DNA of 64,000 nt from Nocardia coubleae NBRC 108252. Lineage in GTDB: Bacteria > Actinomycetota > Actinomycetes > Mycobacteriales > Mycobacteriaceae. The stretch lies in NCBI RefSeq assembly GCF_001612805.1, contig NZ_BDBD01000021.1, positions 1 through 64,000 on the forward strand. The letters are read 5' to 3'. The notes below the pieces were generated by a model. It made no database searches, was not told the DNA's origin, and worked only from the letters and a program-made list of their open reading frames with translations. The translations under genes and the position numbers were made by a program. This document shows positions 17,561-26,067 of the stretch, piece after piece (the first letter of the stretch is position 1; every line of letters starts with the position of its first letter).

Positions 17561-19270
17561 ATGGTTCATACCGATTCGATCGTTTTCGGGGCGGCCGGAT
17601 TCATCGGCCGCTCACTGGTCGCGGAATTGCTGCGCACGGGGCACACCGTCACGGCTGCCTTGCGCGCCGGCAGTGAGCAGCGCCTGTCCACGTGGCTGGT
17701 CGAGCAAGGCGTGGACACCGCCGGTCTCACGATCACCACCACCGATATCACCGAACCAGATCTGGCACTGGATGACTCGATCGAAGGGGTACGCGATGTG
17801 TACAACGCGGCCGCCTTGATGAAGTTCGGGCTCGATCCCGACGTGGCTCGTCGGGTCAATCTCGACGGTGCGCTGCACGTGCTGGAATGGGCGGCGCGAC
17901 AGCCGGATCTACGCAGAATCGTGCACATCACCGGATATCGCGCCGAGGCCGGGCACACCGACTACCGTTCCGGTGCCTACGAGGCTTCGAAGGTCGAGGC
18001 CGACGCGCTGCTGCGAAAAGTGGCTGCTGACAGGGATATTCCTCTGACCTTCGCCAACCCGTCCGGTGTGGTCGGCCCCGGTCAGTTCTTCGGGCTCGCA
18101 GACCTGATCGACTTGCTGTGGCGCGGGAAGTTGCCCGTGCTGCCGGGGTCGGCCGACACGTTCATCCCGGTCGTCGACCTGGACTACCTCACCCGGTTCA
18201 TCGTCGGGCTGCCCACCCTGCCCGACACAGAGGGACGTTCCTACGCCGTCCTCGACGCCACAACCCCAAATCTTCCCGAGCTGATCCGCCTCGTCGCCGA
18301 TCACTTGCATGTCCGCGCACCGCGCTTCACCGTCCCTGCCGAAATCTTGCGGCGGCTGCCACGGGCACTCACCCAGACCGATCCCGAGACGCTGTCGTTC
18401 ATCAGCAGCGACCGATACGACACCTCGGCCAGCGACGAAGTCGCCGCACGGCTGGGTATCACGCAGCCACCGGTCGGCGATCTCCTGCGGTCCTATGCCG
18501 ACCGGATCGTCGCGACTCGTAACGGTGCCGTGGAGACGACGCGGGCAGCCGGTTTCCGCACGGGAACCTGGCTGAGTGGCGATCATGCCGACCCAGATTA
18601 TGTGCTGCTGCACGGCATTCCGCTCGACAGCGATTCGTGGGCCGATCTCGCCGATGGGTTGGAAGGTTCGGTCCTCGCCGCGGACATGCCCGGACTCGGC
18701 CGCTCGGCCGCGTCGGACATGTCGACAGCCGAGTGGATCGATGACCTGCTCGCGCCGGTACGCAGCACGCCCGTGCTCGTCGGGCACTCCCTCGGCACCG
18801 GTGCCGCCGTCGAATACGCGCTGCGCCACCCGGATCGGGTTTCGCGACTGGTGCTGATCGCACCGTGGTTCCTCCAGCCTCAGCTGCCGTGGATTACCGC
18901 TTCGCCGCTGGCTGCCGCTGTCGCGAAGCGGCTTCCGGCCGCGAAACTCGCCTCGCGCCTGGGTATTCCGAATGGCGCGGCGATCGAATCGGCGGTCGCG
19001 GGCTTGCGGCGCAACGGGGTGGCTCAGCGTACGTTCGCGATCATGCGGTCGGTACGCAAGGACCGATACCGTGCCGACCTGGCCGCGAAACTCGCCGAGG
19101 TCCGGGTTCCGGTCGACATCGTCGTCGGTGCCGACGACCCGCTGACGCAGCCGACCGCCCACCGAATCACCACCATCGCCGGTGCCGGGCACTACCCGCA
19201 GCTGACCCATCCCGACCAGGTCTTCCGCGTGCTCGAGGGCTCGGAAAAGGCTGTCTCCCGGCAGGTTTAA
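17561..19270 (+). CDS. Fusion of NAD(P)-dependent epimerase/reductase and alpha/beta hydrolase
   Basis: The 569-residue protein joins two enzymes. Residues 1-320 form an extended SDR of the dihydroflavonol-reductase type: nucleotide-binding GAAGFIG at 10-16, NAAALMKFG, and the YxxxK pair Tyr140/Lys144 in GAYEASK. Residues about 335-569 form an alpha/beta hydrolase: oxyanion region LLHGIPLDSDSW, nucleophile Ser410 in VGHSLGTG, acid in VVGADDPLT and His in AGAGHYPQL. A single polypeptide could reduce a carbonyl and hydrolyse a linked ester or lactone; the substrate is unknown. It is preceded by an LmrA/YxaF-type operator and probably de-repressed by that ligand. Its stop overlaps the convergent hydrolase gene by four bases (TTAA). 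Confidence 0.9.
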   Translation: MVHTDSIVFGAAGFIGRSLVAELLRTGHTVTAALRAGSEQRLSTWLVEQGVDTAGLTITTTDITEPDLALDDSIEGVRDVYNAAALMKFGLDPDVARRVNLDGALHVLEWAARQPDLRRIVHITGYRAEAGHTDYRSGAYEASKVEADALLRKVAADRDIPLTFANPSGVVGPGQFFGLADLIDLLWRGKLPVLPGSADTFIPVVDLDYLTRFIVGLPTLPDTEGRSYAVLDATTPNLPELIRLVADHLHVRAPRFTVPAEILRRLPRALTQTDPETLSFISSDRYDTSASDEVAARLGITQPPVGDLLRSYADRIVATRNGAVETTRAAGFRTGTWLSGDHADPDYVLLHGIPLDSDSWADLADGLEGSVLAADMPGLGRSAASDMSTAEWIDDLLAPVRSTPVLVGHSLGTGAAVEYALRHPDRVSRLVLIAPWFLQPQLPWITASPLAAAVAKRLPAAKLASRLGIPNGAAIESAVAGLRRNGVAQRTFAIMRSVRKDRYRADLAAKLAEVRVPVDIVVGADDPLTQPTAHRITTIAGAGHYPQLTHPDQVFRVLEGSEKAVSRQV

Positions 19271-20910
19271 GCAGGCAGTTCGACCCGCACTGCCGGATCG
19301 TTCAACAGCGCCTGCCCGAGTTCGACGGTTTCGGCACCGCGCCACCGCGCATGCCAGGTCGGCACACCACCGGACAGGTTCAGCTCGCGGGCGGCGGTGA
19401 GCAACGGCAGTTCCACTCGGGCCGCCTCGACGGTGACCCGCGCATTGGTCGGTGTATGCGACCACACGTCGTCGACCACATCGGTGATGCGCACGCCCAA
19501 CCGATGCCCGACAGCCAACCGCGCGTCCTGCCACAGCAGCCGGACCTGGGTTTCGGTGCGAACCGGGGCGATCCCCCGGCTCATCACCGTGGCGCGGCCG
19601 TCGGGGGCGATGTCGTACAGCTCGAGTGCGACCGTCGCCTCGGGCGGACCGGACAGCGTCAGGGACGCGGTGGGGCGGCCCGCCAGGTGCACCGGCTGGG
19701 TGACCGGATCCGAGATGGACCAGATCTCCCGGTCGGCGCCGGGCAGAAGACCTCGATCGACATAGGTTCCGGTGCGCAACTGGACCGTCGTGCGGCGCGT
19801 GTCGACCGGCGGCCACACGTCTTCGCTGCGCCACCCGCCGTCGAACTGGCCGACGGTGACCGGCGGGCCGGGCACCTCGATGTCGGCGCCGGCCACGTGC
19901 CGGTCCAGGAATGCGTACAGTTGGGCGGCGAAATGCGGTGTGCCGCACTTCTCCCGGCAATCGGAGTGCCCCCACTGTCCGAACCAGGCACGATGCTCGC
20001 CCGGGCCCCGCGCTTCCCAGGCCTCGATGACCCGGTCGGCGCGGGTATTGGCGTCGAGGAAACCCTGGCCGAGGAACAGCGGGGTGGTGTTGCCGCGAAG
20101 GTCTTCGACCATGTCGCGCTCCCGCCAGCCGGGGTCGGCGCCGTTGTGGTTCATGGTGAGCCCGAGGTAGCTGTCGGCGCAGGCCTGGGTCATCTGGACG
20201 GCGTTGGCTTTGTACTCGTCGCTGTCGGCCCAGTGTCCGGGGGTCGACGCGATGGCCAGGTGCTCACCGCCTGCCATGTCGGCGGGGCGCACACCGTCTT
20301 CGGTCAGCGGTTTGCCGCCGAACTTCCACGAGGTGCCCTGCATGTACAGGTACGAATACGGGTCGACGACCGGCGCGAACGCCGCGACCGCCGCGAGCCC
20401 CTTCGGCTTCTCGGCCAGCGCCATCATCCCGGTCCAGCCCTCATAGGAGGTGCCGACCATGCCGACCCGGCCGGTCGACCACGGCCTGCTCGCCGCCCAC
20501 TCGACCGCCGCGACCACATCCGAGCGCTCCCCCGGCCCGCCGTAATCCGGGCAGCCGTTGGACCCGCCGAAGCCGCGCAGATCGACGATCACATAGGTGT
20601 ACCCCGCCTTCAGCGCCCATTCGACCGGCAGATTCTCGGTCGATGGCCCGCCTTCGGGTCGAGGCACACTGAGATAGGCCAGGTGCGCTCGGTACGGGCT
20701 GGCGGTCAACAGCACCGGCGTCCGCGCATCCGGCGCCAGACCGGGAGGCCGCAACACATCCGCGTGCAACCGGGTTCCGTCGGCCGCGGTCAGATACTCC
20801 TGGGTCCACGTGAACTCCACCGGCGCCTCGGCCACCACCGGCGCCGCCGCCATCCCGACCACCAACGCCACGCCGGCCATCGCCCGCGCCGCCACAACGC
20901 CCCATCGCAC
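19267..20910 (-). CDS. Exported CocE/NonD-family hydrolase (X-Pro dipeptidyl-peptidase S15 type)
   Basis: The 547-residue protein starts with a signal peptide (MRWGVVAARAMAGVALVVGM...VVA). An alpha/beta hydrolase core follows: VIVDLRGFGGSNG, the nucleophile in VGMVGTSYEG, ALVE-type helices, and FGQWGHSDC carrying the catalytic His. A C-terminal jelly-roll domain of the CocE type (RPTASLTLSGPPEATVALELYDI in part, IRITDVVDDVW) completes it. The family hydrolyses esters, acyl-amino compounds or X-Pro peptides; the true substrate cannot be read from sequence. It is probably secreted or envelope-attached. It converges with the fusion gene with a 4-base overlap. Confidence 0.92.
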   Translation of the reverse strand: MRWGVVAARAMAGVALVVGMAAAPVVAEAPVEFTWTQEYLTAADGTRLHADVLRPPGLAPDARTPVLLTASPYRAHLAYLSVPRPEGGPSTENLPVEWALKAGYTYVIVDLRGFGGSNGCPDYGGPGERSDVVAAVEWAASRPWSTGRVGMVGTSYEGWTGMMALAEKPKGLAAVAAFAPVVDPYSYLYMQGTSWKFGGKPLTEDGVRPADMAGGEHLAIASTPGHWADSDEYKANAVQMTQACADSYLGLTMNHNGADPGWRERDMVEDLRGNTTPLFLGQGFLDANTRADRVIEAWEARGPGEHRAWFGQWGHSDCREKCGTPHFAAQLYAFLDRHVAGADIEVPGPPVTVGQFDGGWRSEDVWPPVDTRRTTVQLRTGTYVDRGLLPGADREIWSISDPVTQPVHLAGRPTASLTLSGPPEATVALELYDIAPDGRATVMSRGIAPVRTETQVRLLWQDARLAVGHRLGVRITDVVDDVWSHTPTNARVTVEAARVELPLLTAARELNLSGGVPTWHARWRGAETVELGQALLNDPAVRVELPA

Positions 20911-21150
20911 CCCTGGACTATTACCGCAATCCGCTCACCCGTCCAGCCCCGATATCCGGGGGCCGATTCGCCAGCCCCGACCACCCGTCGTCGGCAGCCG
21001 CGAACCACCTCTGGAAACACCCAACGCTCCCCTGAGACGGAACAGGTTTTTCCGGTCGATCATCGAACCTTCTGTGACTTGCACCGCTGTCATTTCGGAT
21101 ATTTGTCGCGATCGGCAGATGTACTCTGACTGCCTTCAGGGGATTCTCGG

Positions 21151-22482
21151 GTGGCAGTTCCCCTCGAGGGAGGGGTGGTTCCCAGGATGGGCAGAGCCGT
21201 ATCAGCCTGTGGTGCAGCGCGTTCAGCCGAACGCGGTCGCGTGCGCTCGATACTGATCGCGGTTTCGGCCGCGCTATGCTTCACCAGTACTTCCATGGCG
21301 GTCGGTAGTGCGGATCCGCTGACGACTCCGCAGCACGACTCGTTCTACACCCCGCCATCGGGATGGGACTCGACCGCGCCTGGCACCATTCTGAACTCGC
21401 GGCCCGTCGAGGTGGCCTCGCTCGGACCTCAGGCGCAGAACGCCGACGCCTGGCAGTTGCTGTATCGGACGACCGATACCGACGGCCGACCGATGGCGAC
21501 CGTGACGACGGTGCTGCGCCCACGAAGCGGGCAGGTCAAAGGGTTGATCAGCTATCAGGCCGCCACGGATGCATCGGCCCCACAGTGCGCTCCCTCGTAC
21601 GTGCTGCGCCAAGGAGCGCCCGACAAGTACGACGCCTCACTGGATCTCATGCAGATCGACCAGATGTTGTCGTCCGGTCATGCGATTTCCGTACCCGACT
21701 GGGAGGGCCCGAAAGGGTCGATGTTCACCCCGAGACAGCCGGGTTACGCCGCGCTCGACGGCGTGCGCGCGGCCGAGGCTTTCACACCGCTCGGACTGTG
21801 GGGCACCGAGACCCCGGTCGCCGCGATGGGCTACTCCGGCGGGTCGTTCGGTACCAGCTGGGCCGCGCAGGTCCATCCGACCTACGCTCCCGAAATCCAC
21901 TTGGTCGGTGTAGCCATGGGTGGTTGGACCGCGCCGATCGGCCGCTATCTGGAGAAGCTCGACGGCGGCCCGTTCTCCGGCTTCCTGCCGTCGCTGCTGC
22001 CGGGCATGATGCGCGCCGATCCACGGCTGGCGGCGGCTTTCGCCGAATATCTGACGCCGGCCGGACACGCTCTGATGGCCGCGGGCGACAGCAGATGCGT
22101 GACACCGAACGTGGCTCAGCACGCGTTCCTGCGCATGGACGACTACCTGACGATCCCGTTTTCACAACTGATGGACCAGGTACAGGCATCGTTCACCGGC
22201 CTCGAATTCGGCACCGTGGTACCGACCGCACCGCTGCTCAGCTACAACGCCGTGCACGACGAGATCCTCGACATCACCTGGGCCGACCAGGCGACGGCGT
22301 GGTGGTGCGCAACGGGAGCACGGATCACCTCGGTGCGGGACCAGTTGAGCGAGCACGTGAGCCTGCAGATCAGTGCGACGACCGCGGTCCTGCGCTGGAT
22401 CGATGACCGCCTCGCTGGGCAGGCAGCGCCGGACGGTTGCTCGACGCGCACGGTGCCGACCATGGCACTCGAGGGCGCTTAG
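21151..22482 (+). CDS. Secreted LIP-family lipase
   Basis: This 443-residue exported protein has a hydrophobic signal segment (SILIAVSAALCFTSTSMAVGSA) and a mature part typical of secretory lipases (PF03583). Visible are the early FYTPPSGWDSTAPGTIL, LISYQAATDASAPQCAPS, the nucleophile in AMGYSGGSFGTSW, and a C-terminal lid/acid region with PLLSYNAVHDEILDI. Such enzymes hydrolyse acylglycerols outside the cell. Start choice is open: GTG 21151 has CAGGGG upstream, ATG 21187 has GGGAGGGG, and GTG 21241 would give the shortest signal peptide. A hairpin at 22511-22544 may end the transcript. Confidence 0.9.
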   Translation: MAVPLEGGVVPRMGRAVSACGAARSAERGRVRSILIAVSAALCFTSTSMAVGSADPLTTPQHDSFYTPPSGWDSTAPGTILNSRPVEVASLGPQAQNADAWQLLYRTTDTDGRPMATVTTVLRPRSGQVKGLISYQAATDASAPQCAPSYVLRQGAPDKYDASLDLMQIDQMLSSGHAISVPDWEGPKGSMFTPRQPGYAALDGVRAAEAFTPLGLWGTETPVAAMGYSGGSFGTSWAAQVHPTYAPEIHLVGVAMGGWTAPIGRYLEKLDGGPFSGFLPSLLPGMMRADPRLAAAFAEYLTPAGHALMAAGDSRCVTPNVAQHAFLRMDDYLTIPFSQLMDQVQASFTGLEFGTVVPTAPLLSYNAVHDEILDITWADQATAWWCATGARITSVRDQLSEHVSLQISATTAVLRWIDDRLAGQAAPDGCSTRTVPTMALEGA

Positions 22483-22510
22483 CTCCGTCGCGAACCTCGG
22501 ATACGGAAAA

Positions 22511-22544
22511 GTCCACCCGCCGTGTGCTCACGGAACGGGTGGAC
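22511..22544. terminator. Inverted repeat downstream of lipase and glnA
   Basis: GTCCACCCG (22511-22519) pairs with CGGGTGGAC (22536-22544) across a 16-base loop. It lies between the convergent lipase and glnA genes. A 9-bp GC-rich stem without a clear U tract fits an actinobacterial terminator, most likely for the lipase. Confidence 0.5.
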
Positions 22545-22575
22545 TCAACCGTTTACTGCGTACCCACTGCGAACC

Positions 22576-22598
22576 GAACGGGCCGATCAGGCCCGTTC
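22576..22598 (-). terminator. glnA terminator hairpin
   Basis: GAACGGGCC (22576-22584) and GGCCCGTTC (22590-22598) form a perfect 9-bp stem with a 5-base loop, starting 14 bases after the glnA stop on the minus strand. It is the likely intrinsic terminator of glnA. Confidence 0.6.
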
Positions 22599-22611
22599 GC
22601 ACAGGTGAGAT

Positions 22612-24048
22612 TTACACGTCGTAGTACAGCTCGAACTCGTACGGGTGCGGACGCAGGTTCACCGGCGCGATTTCGTTGTCGCGCTTGAGCTGGATCCAGG
22701 TCTCGATCAGGTCCTCGGTGAAGACGTTGCCTTCGGTGAGGTAGTCGTGATCCTGCTCGAGGCGGTCGATGACCGTCGCGAGGCTGGTGGGGGCCTGCGG
22801 GATGTTCTTGGCCTCCTCGGGCGGCAGCTCGTAGAGGTCCTTGTCGACCGGAGCCAGCGGCTCGATCTTGTTCTTGATGCCGTCCAGGCCGGCCATCATC
22901 ATGGCGGCGAAGGCCAGGTACGGGTTACCCGAGGAGTCGGGCGCGCGGAACTCGATGCGCTTGGCCTTCGGGTTGTTGCCCGTCACCGGGATACGCACGG
23001 CAGCCGAGCGGTTGCGCTGCGAGTACACCAGGTTGATGGGGGCCTCGTAGCCCGGCACCAGACGGTGGTAGGAGTTGACGGTCGGGTTGGTGAACGCCAG
23101 CAGCGACGGGGCGTGGTGCAGGATGCCGCCGATGTAGTGGCGCGCCAGATCCGACAGGCCGCCGTAGCCGGCCTCGTCGTGGAACAGCGGCTTGCCGTCC
23201 TTCCACAGCGACTGGTGCACGTGCATGCCCGAGCCGTTGTCACCGAAGAGGGGCTTCGGCATGAAGGTGACAGACTTGCCTTCCTGCCACGCGGTGTTCT
23301 TCACGATGTACTTGAACAGCTGCAGGTCGTCCGCAGCGCCCAGCAGGGTGCCGAACTTGTAGTTGATCTCGGCCTGACCGGCGGTGCCGACCTCGTGGTG
23401 GCCGCGCTCGAGCTCGAAGCCCGCGTTCTGCAGGTTGGTCGAGATCTTGTCGCGCAGGTCGACGTAGTGGTCGTACGGGGCGACGGGGAAGTAACCGCCC
23501 TTGTTGCGGACCTTGTAGCCGAGGTTGCGGCTGCCGTCCGGGTTGAACTCGTTGCCGGTGTTCCACGAGCCCGAGATCGACTCGATCTCGTAGAACGAGC
23601 CGTTCATGCCCGAGCCGTAGCGGATGCCGTCGAAGATGTAGAACTCGGCCTCGGCACCGAAGTACGCGGTGTCGGCGATACCGGTCGAACGCAGGTACTC
23701 CTCCGCCTTGCGCGCGATGTTGCGCGGGTCGCGGGAGTAGGCCTCACGGGTGAACGGGTCGTGCACGAAGAAGTTCAGGTTGAGCGTCTTCGCGGCACGG
23801 AACGGGTCGATCCGGGCGGTGCTGAAGTCGGGGAGCAGGAGCATGTCCGACTCGTCGATCGACTGGAAGCCACGCACCGAGGAACCGTCGAACGCGAGAC
23901 CCTCTTCGGCCAGGTCGGCGGTGAACGCCTTGGCCGGGATCGAGAAGTGCTGCTGGACGCCGGGAAGGTCCGAGAAACGGATATCGACGTACTCGATGTC
24001 CTGTTCCTTGATGTACTGGATGACCTCTTCGGCCGTGCTGAACGTCAC
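22612..24048 (-). CDS. glnA: Glutamine synthetase type I (adenylylation-regulated)
   Basis: This 478-residue GlnA makes glutamine from glutamate, ammonia and ATP as a cytoplasmic dodecamer. It shows LAFDGSSVRGFQ, the metal-binding AEAEFYIFD, GHHEVGTAGQAEI, MPKPLFGDNGSGMHVHQSLWKDG, the ATP-site NRSAAVRIP and the C-terminal LYYDV. The adenylylation tyrosine is Tyr406 in KDLYELPPEE, the target of the GlnE encoded at 35787-38798. The length is the usual one for the beta subtype. Expression is likely under GlnR through the box at 24124-24161. ATG 24048 follows AAGGAGA. Confidence 0.98.
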   Translation of the reverse strand: MTFSTAEEVIQYIKEQDIEYVDIRFSDLPGVQQHFSIPAKAFTADLAEEGLAFDGSSVRGFQSIDESDMLLLPDFSTARIDPFRAAKTLNLNFFVHDPFTREAYSRDPRNIARKAEEYLRSTGIADTAYFGAEAEFYIFDGIRYGSGMNGSFYEIESISGSWNTGNEFNPDGSRNLGYKVRNKGGYFPVAPYDHYVDLRDKISTNLQNAGFELERGHHEVGTAGQAEINYKFGTLLGAADDLQLFKYIVKNTAWQEGKSVTFMPKPLFGDNGSGMHVHQSLWKDGKPLFHDEAGYGGLSDLARHYIGGILHHAPSLLAFTNPTVNSYHRLVPGYEAPINLVYSQRNRSAAVRIPVTGNNPKAKRIEFRAPDSSGNPYLAFAAMMMAGLDGIKNKIEPLAPVDKDLYELPPEEAKNIPQAPTSLATVIDRLEQDHDYLTEGNVFTEDLIETWIQLKRDNEIAPVNLRPHPYEFELYYDV

Positions 24049-24123
24049 TTGTTCTCCTTACGGATCGGTTCCCAGCCCGTCACGATGCGTGGGTTCGTCG
24101 CGACCTGACGTTATGGACGCGGT

Positions 24124-24161
24124 GTTTCCCTACAGTCAAGGCTGTGTTTCGCCAGTGTTAC
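24124..24161 (-). promoter_or_regulatory. GlnR-type binding box upstream of glnA
   Basis: Read on the minus strand, the bases give GTAAC, six bases, GAAAC, six bases, TTGAC, six bases, GAAAC. This matches the actinobacterial GlnR box gTnAC-n6-GaAAC-n6-GtnAC-n6-GAAAC in every conserved position but one. It lies 76 bases before the glnA start. GlnR activates glnA under nitrogen limitation in relatives, so this is a strong candidate operator. Confidence 0.85.
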
Positions 24162-24301
24162 GCGCATGCCGGGCGACGGTGATGTCTGCCATCCGGGCGC
24201 GACCTGCAGGCCCAATCCTGCCATCTTCACCCGCGCGCGCTCACGTGACCTCCGTCAATGCGGTCGGTAGCCGCCCCTGACCCGGCTCTATCCTGGAACT
24301 C

Positions 24302-24754
24302 ATGGCGCGCATCACCGGCACATGGCTCTCGGGCAATCCCACCGAAGGCGACGACGAGACAGCGGGTTACCCCGGCGAGCTCTACGGGCTGCCTCGCGAG
24401 GGCGCTGGCTCGCTGGCCCCGACGTGGCGGCGGGTGGTGGCGCTGTTCGTCGACTGGTTCATCGCGGTGGGCATCGCGGCCGTCATCACCGGCAGTTTCG
24501 CGTCGTCGTCGGTGCCGCTGCTGGTGTGGTTCGTGATCGGTGTGCTCGCGGTGACGCTGTTCGGGTTCACCCCCGGCCAGTACTTCCTGCGCATGCGGGT
24601 GGCGCGGATCGACGCACCCGTGCCGGTCGGGTTCGTGCGCGCGCTGGCCCGGCAGGTGCTGGTGTTCTTCGTGGTGCCCGCACTGTTCACCGATGCCGAC
24701 GGCCGCGGCATGCACGACCAGGCCACCGGCACCGCCCTGGTCAACGCCCGCTGA
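24302..24754 (+). CDS. RDD-family membrane protein
   Basis: This 150-residue protein has a soluble N-terminus of about 35 residues and then an RDD domain: PTWRRVVALFVDWFIAVGIA (the Arg and Asp of the name), a second helix LLVWFVIGVLAVTLFGF, TPGQYFLRMRVARID and a third helix ending in HDQATGTALV. RDD proteins are small integral membrane proteins of unclear function. In mycobacteria an RDD protein also sits between glnA and the DUF4191 gene, supporting synteny. It is divergent from glnA across 250 bases that include the GlnR box. Confidence 0.9.
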   Translation: MARITGTWLSGNPTEGDDETAGYPGELYGLPREGAGSLAPTWRRVVALFVDWFIAVGIAAVITGSFASSSVPLLVWFVIGVLAVTLFGFTPGQYFLRMRVARIDAPVPVGFVRALARQVLVFFVVPALFTDADGRGMHDQATGTALVNAR

Positions 24755-24793
24755 TCGAGCGCGCGGCGTGCGGCGCGGCCATACGATCAGGCC

Positions 24794-25177
24794 GTGTCAC
24801 TGAATCCGGCCCTGTTGGCCGTCCGTTTTCTGCTCGAACTGATCGCCATCACCTCGTTCGGGGTGTTCGGCTGGCGTGCCTTCGATTCCCCGTGGCGATA
24901 TCTGCTCGTCGTGGTGCTGCCGGTCGCGGCGGCTGTGCTGTGGGGCACGCTCGCGGTCCCCGACGACCCGAGCCGCAGCGGTGACGCGCCGGTGCCGGTC
25001 CCCGGTCCGGTGCGGCTCGGGGTCGAGCTCGCTGTGCTGTTCGGCGGGGCCGCGGCCCTGTGGGCAGCGACGCTGCCCCGGTTGGCGCTGATCTCGGCCG
25101 CTGTCCTCGTCGGCTATCACCTGCTGGCCTACGACCGTGTGCTGTGGCTGCTGACCGGACGTACATCCCAGGCCTGA
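24794..25177 (+). CDS. YrdB-like (DUF2568) membrane protein
   Basis: The 127-residue protein has four predicted transmembrane helices: LAVRFLLELIAITSFGVFGW, YLLVVVLPVAAAVLWGTLAVP, LGVELAVLFGGAAALWAA and ALISAAVLVGYHLLAY. The pattern LRFLLEL...GVFGW...WGTLAVPDDPSR is typical of the YrdB/DUF2568 family, whose function is unknown. It starts with GTG 24794, 39 bases after the RDD gene and on the same strand, so the two probably share a transcript. A strong hairpin follows at 25185. Confidence 0.8.
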   Translation: MSLNPALLAVRFLLELIAITSFGVFGWRAFDSPWRYLLVVVLPVAAAVLWGTLAVPDDPSRSGDAPVPVPGPVRLGVELAVLFGGAAALWAATLPRLALISAAVLVGYHLLAYDRVLWLLTGRTSQA

Positions 25178-25184
25178 AAAAGCG

Positions 25185-25218
25185 GCGAGCCCGTCACCTT
25201 GCACGGTGACGGGCTCGC
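25185..25218. terminator. Bidirectional terminator between YrdB-like and DUF4191 genes
   Basis: GCGAGCCCGTCACC (25185-25198) pairs perfectly with GGTGACGGGCTCGC (25205-25218) over a 6-base loop. It sits between two convergent stops (25177 and 25230), preceded by AAAAA on one side, and probably ends transcription from both directions. Confidence 0.85.
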
Positions 25219-25229
25219 GACGTGGTGGG

Positions 25230-25976
25230 TCAGCGGCGACGGATGGCGCGCTGCATGCCCTTCATCTTCGCGCCGGGGGGCATCGGGCCCTTCGGCATCG
25301 CGGGACCGCCGCTGCGGGAGCTGAGGGCCGAGAGCCTGCCCTCGATCTGGTCGATCCGCTTGACGTCGATGTTGCGCGGCAGCTTGGTGAGGAATTTCTG
25401 CAGGTCCTTGAGCGGGGTCTGCCCTTCCTCGTTGCCGACGATCACCTCGTAGATGGGGGTGTCGCCGATGAGGCGCCCGGTGCGCTTCTTCTCCTGCGCG
25501 ATGAGCGACTTGACCCGCTGCGGCGAACCCTCGGCGACGAAGATGACGCCCGGCAGACCGATCACGCGGTGCACCGCGTCGAGCTGGGTGGTCGCGGCCA
25601 CGCCGTTGGCGACCCGCCACTTGCCCTGCAGGTTCTCCAGCACCCACGCCGCCGCGCCCGCCTGGCCTTCGGCCTTGCGGTAGACGTTCTTCTGCACGCG
25701 CCGCCCGAAGATGATGAAGGCGAACAGCACACCGAGCAGCAGACCGAGCGGCAGCAGGAACCACTGCATGTCGAAGATCAGGCCGATGACGAAGAACACC
25801 ACCGTCGTGGCCACGAGTGCGCCGATCATCAGCGGCAGCAGCGCCTTGTCTTCCTTGCGCTGCATGTTGAACGCCTGCCACAACTGCTGACGACGTTCGC
25901 GTGATGCCTGCTTACGGGCCGCTTTAGCCGCGGCCTTGGCTTCCTTCGACGGCTTGCCGCCCTTGCCTCCTGCCAT
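25230..25976 (-). CDS. DUF4191 membrane protein
   Basis: This 248-residue protein has a Lys/Ala-rich N-terminus (MAGGKGGKPSKEAKAAAKAA), two adjacent transmembrane helices (LPLMIGALVATTVVFFVIGL and FLLPLGLLLGVLFAFIIF) and a cytoplasmic C-terminal domain with VIGLPGVIFVAEGSPQRVKSLI and a basic, Met/Pro-rich tail. It belongs to the actinobacterial DUF4191 family, equivalent to Rv2219, usually found beside lipA and glnA; lipA is not next to it here. Function unknown. ATG 25976 fits the conserved MAGGKxGK start. Confidence 0.88.
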   Translation of the reverse strand: MAGGKGGKPSKEAKAAAKAARKQASRERRQQLWQAFNMQRKEDKALLPLMIGALVATTVVFFVIGLIFDMQWFLLPLGLLLGVLFAFIIFGRRVQKNVYRKAEGQAGAAAWVLENLQGKWRVANGVAATTQLDAVHRVIGLPGVIFVAEGSPQRVKSLIAQEKKRTGRLIGDTPIYEVIVGNEEGQTPLKDLQKFLTKLPRNIDVKRIDQIEGRLSALSSRSGGPAMPKGPMPPGAKMKGMQRAIRRR

Positions 25977-26067
25977 GGTGTTCAGCTTAGATGCACCGTC
26001 GCGCGCCGGTCGGACCGCATGACACTCGCGACGATTCGCCGCACTTTCCGCCGCGTGTCCGGCGAGA

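Noticed and set aside
17909..21129. Long open frames antisense to the fusion enzyme (minus) and to the CocE hydrolase (plus)
   Set aside because: Both are opposite strongly supported genes and show no recognisable domain.
22645..24108. A 487-codon plus-strand frame opposite glnA
   Set aside because: It is the exact antisense of glnA, with Val/Glu/Arg-rich composition and no domain.
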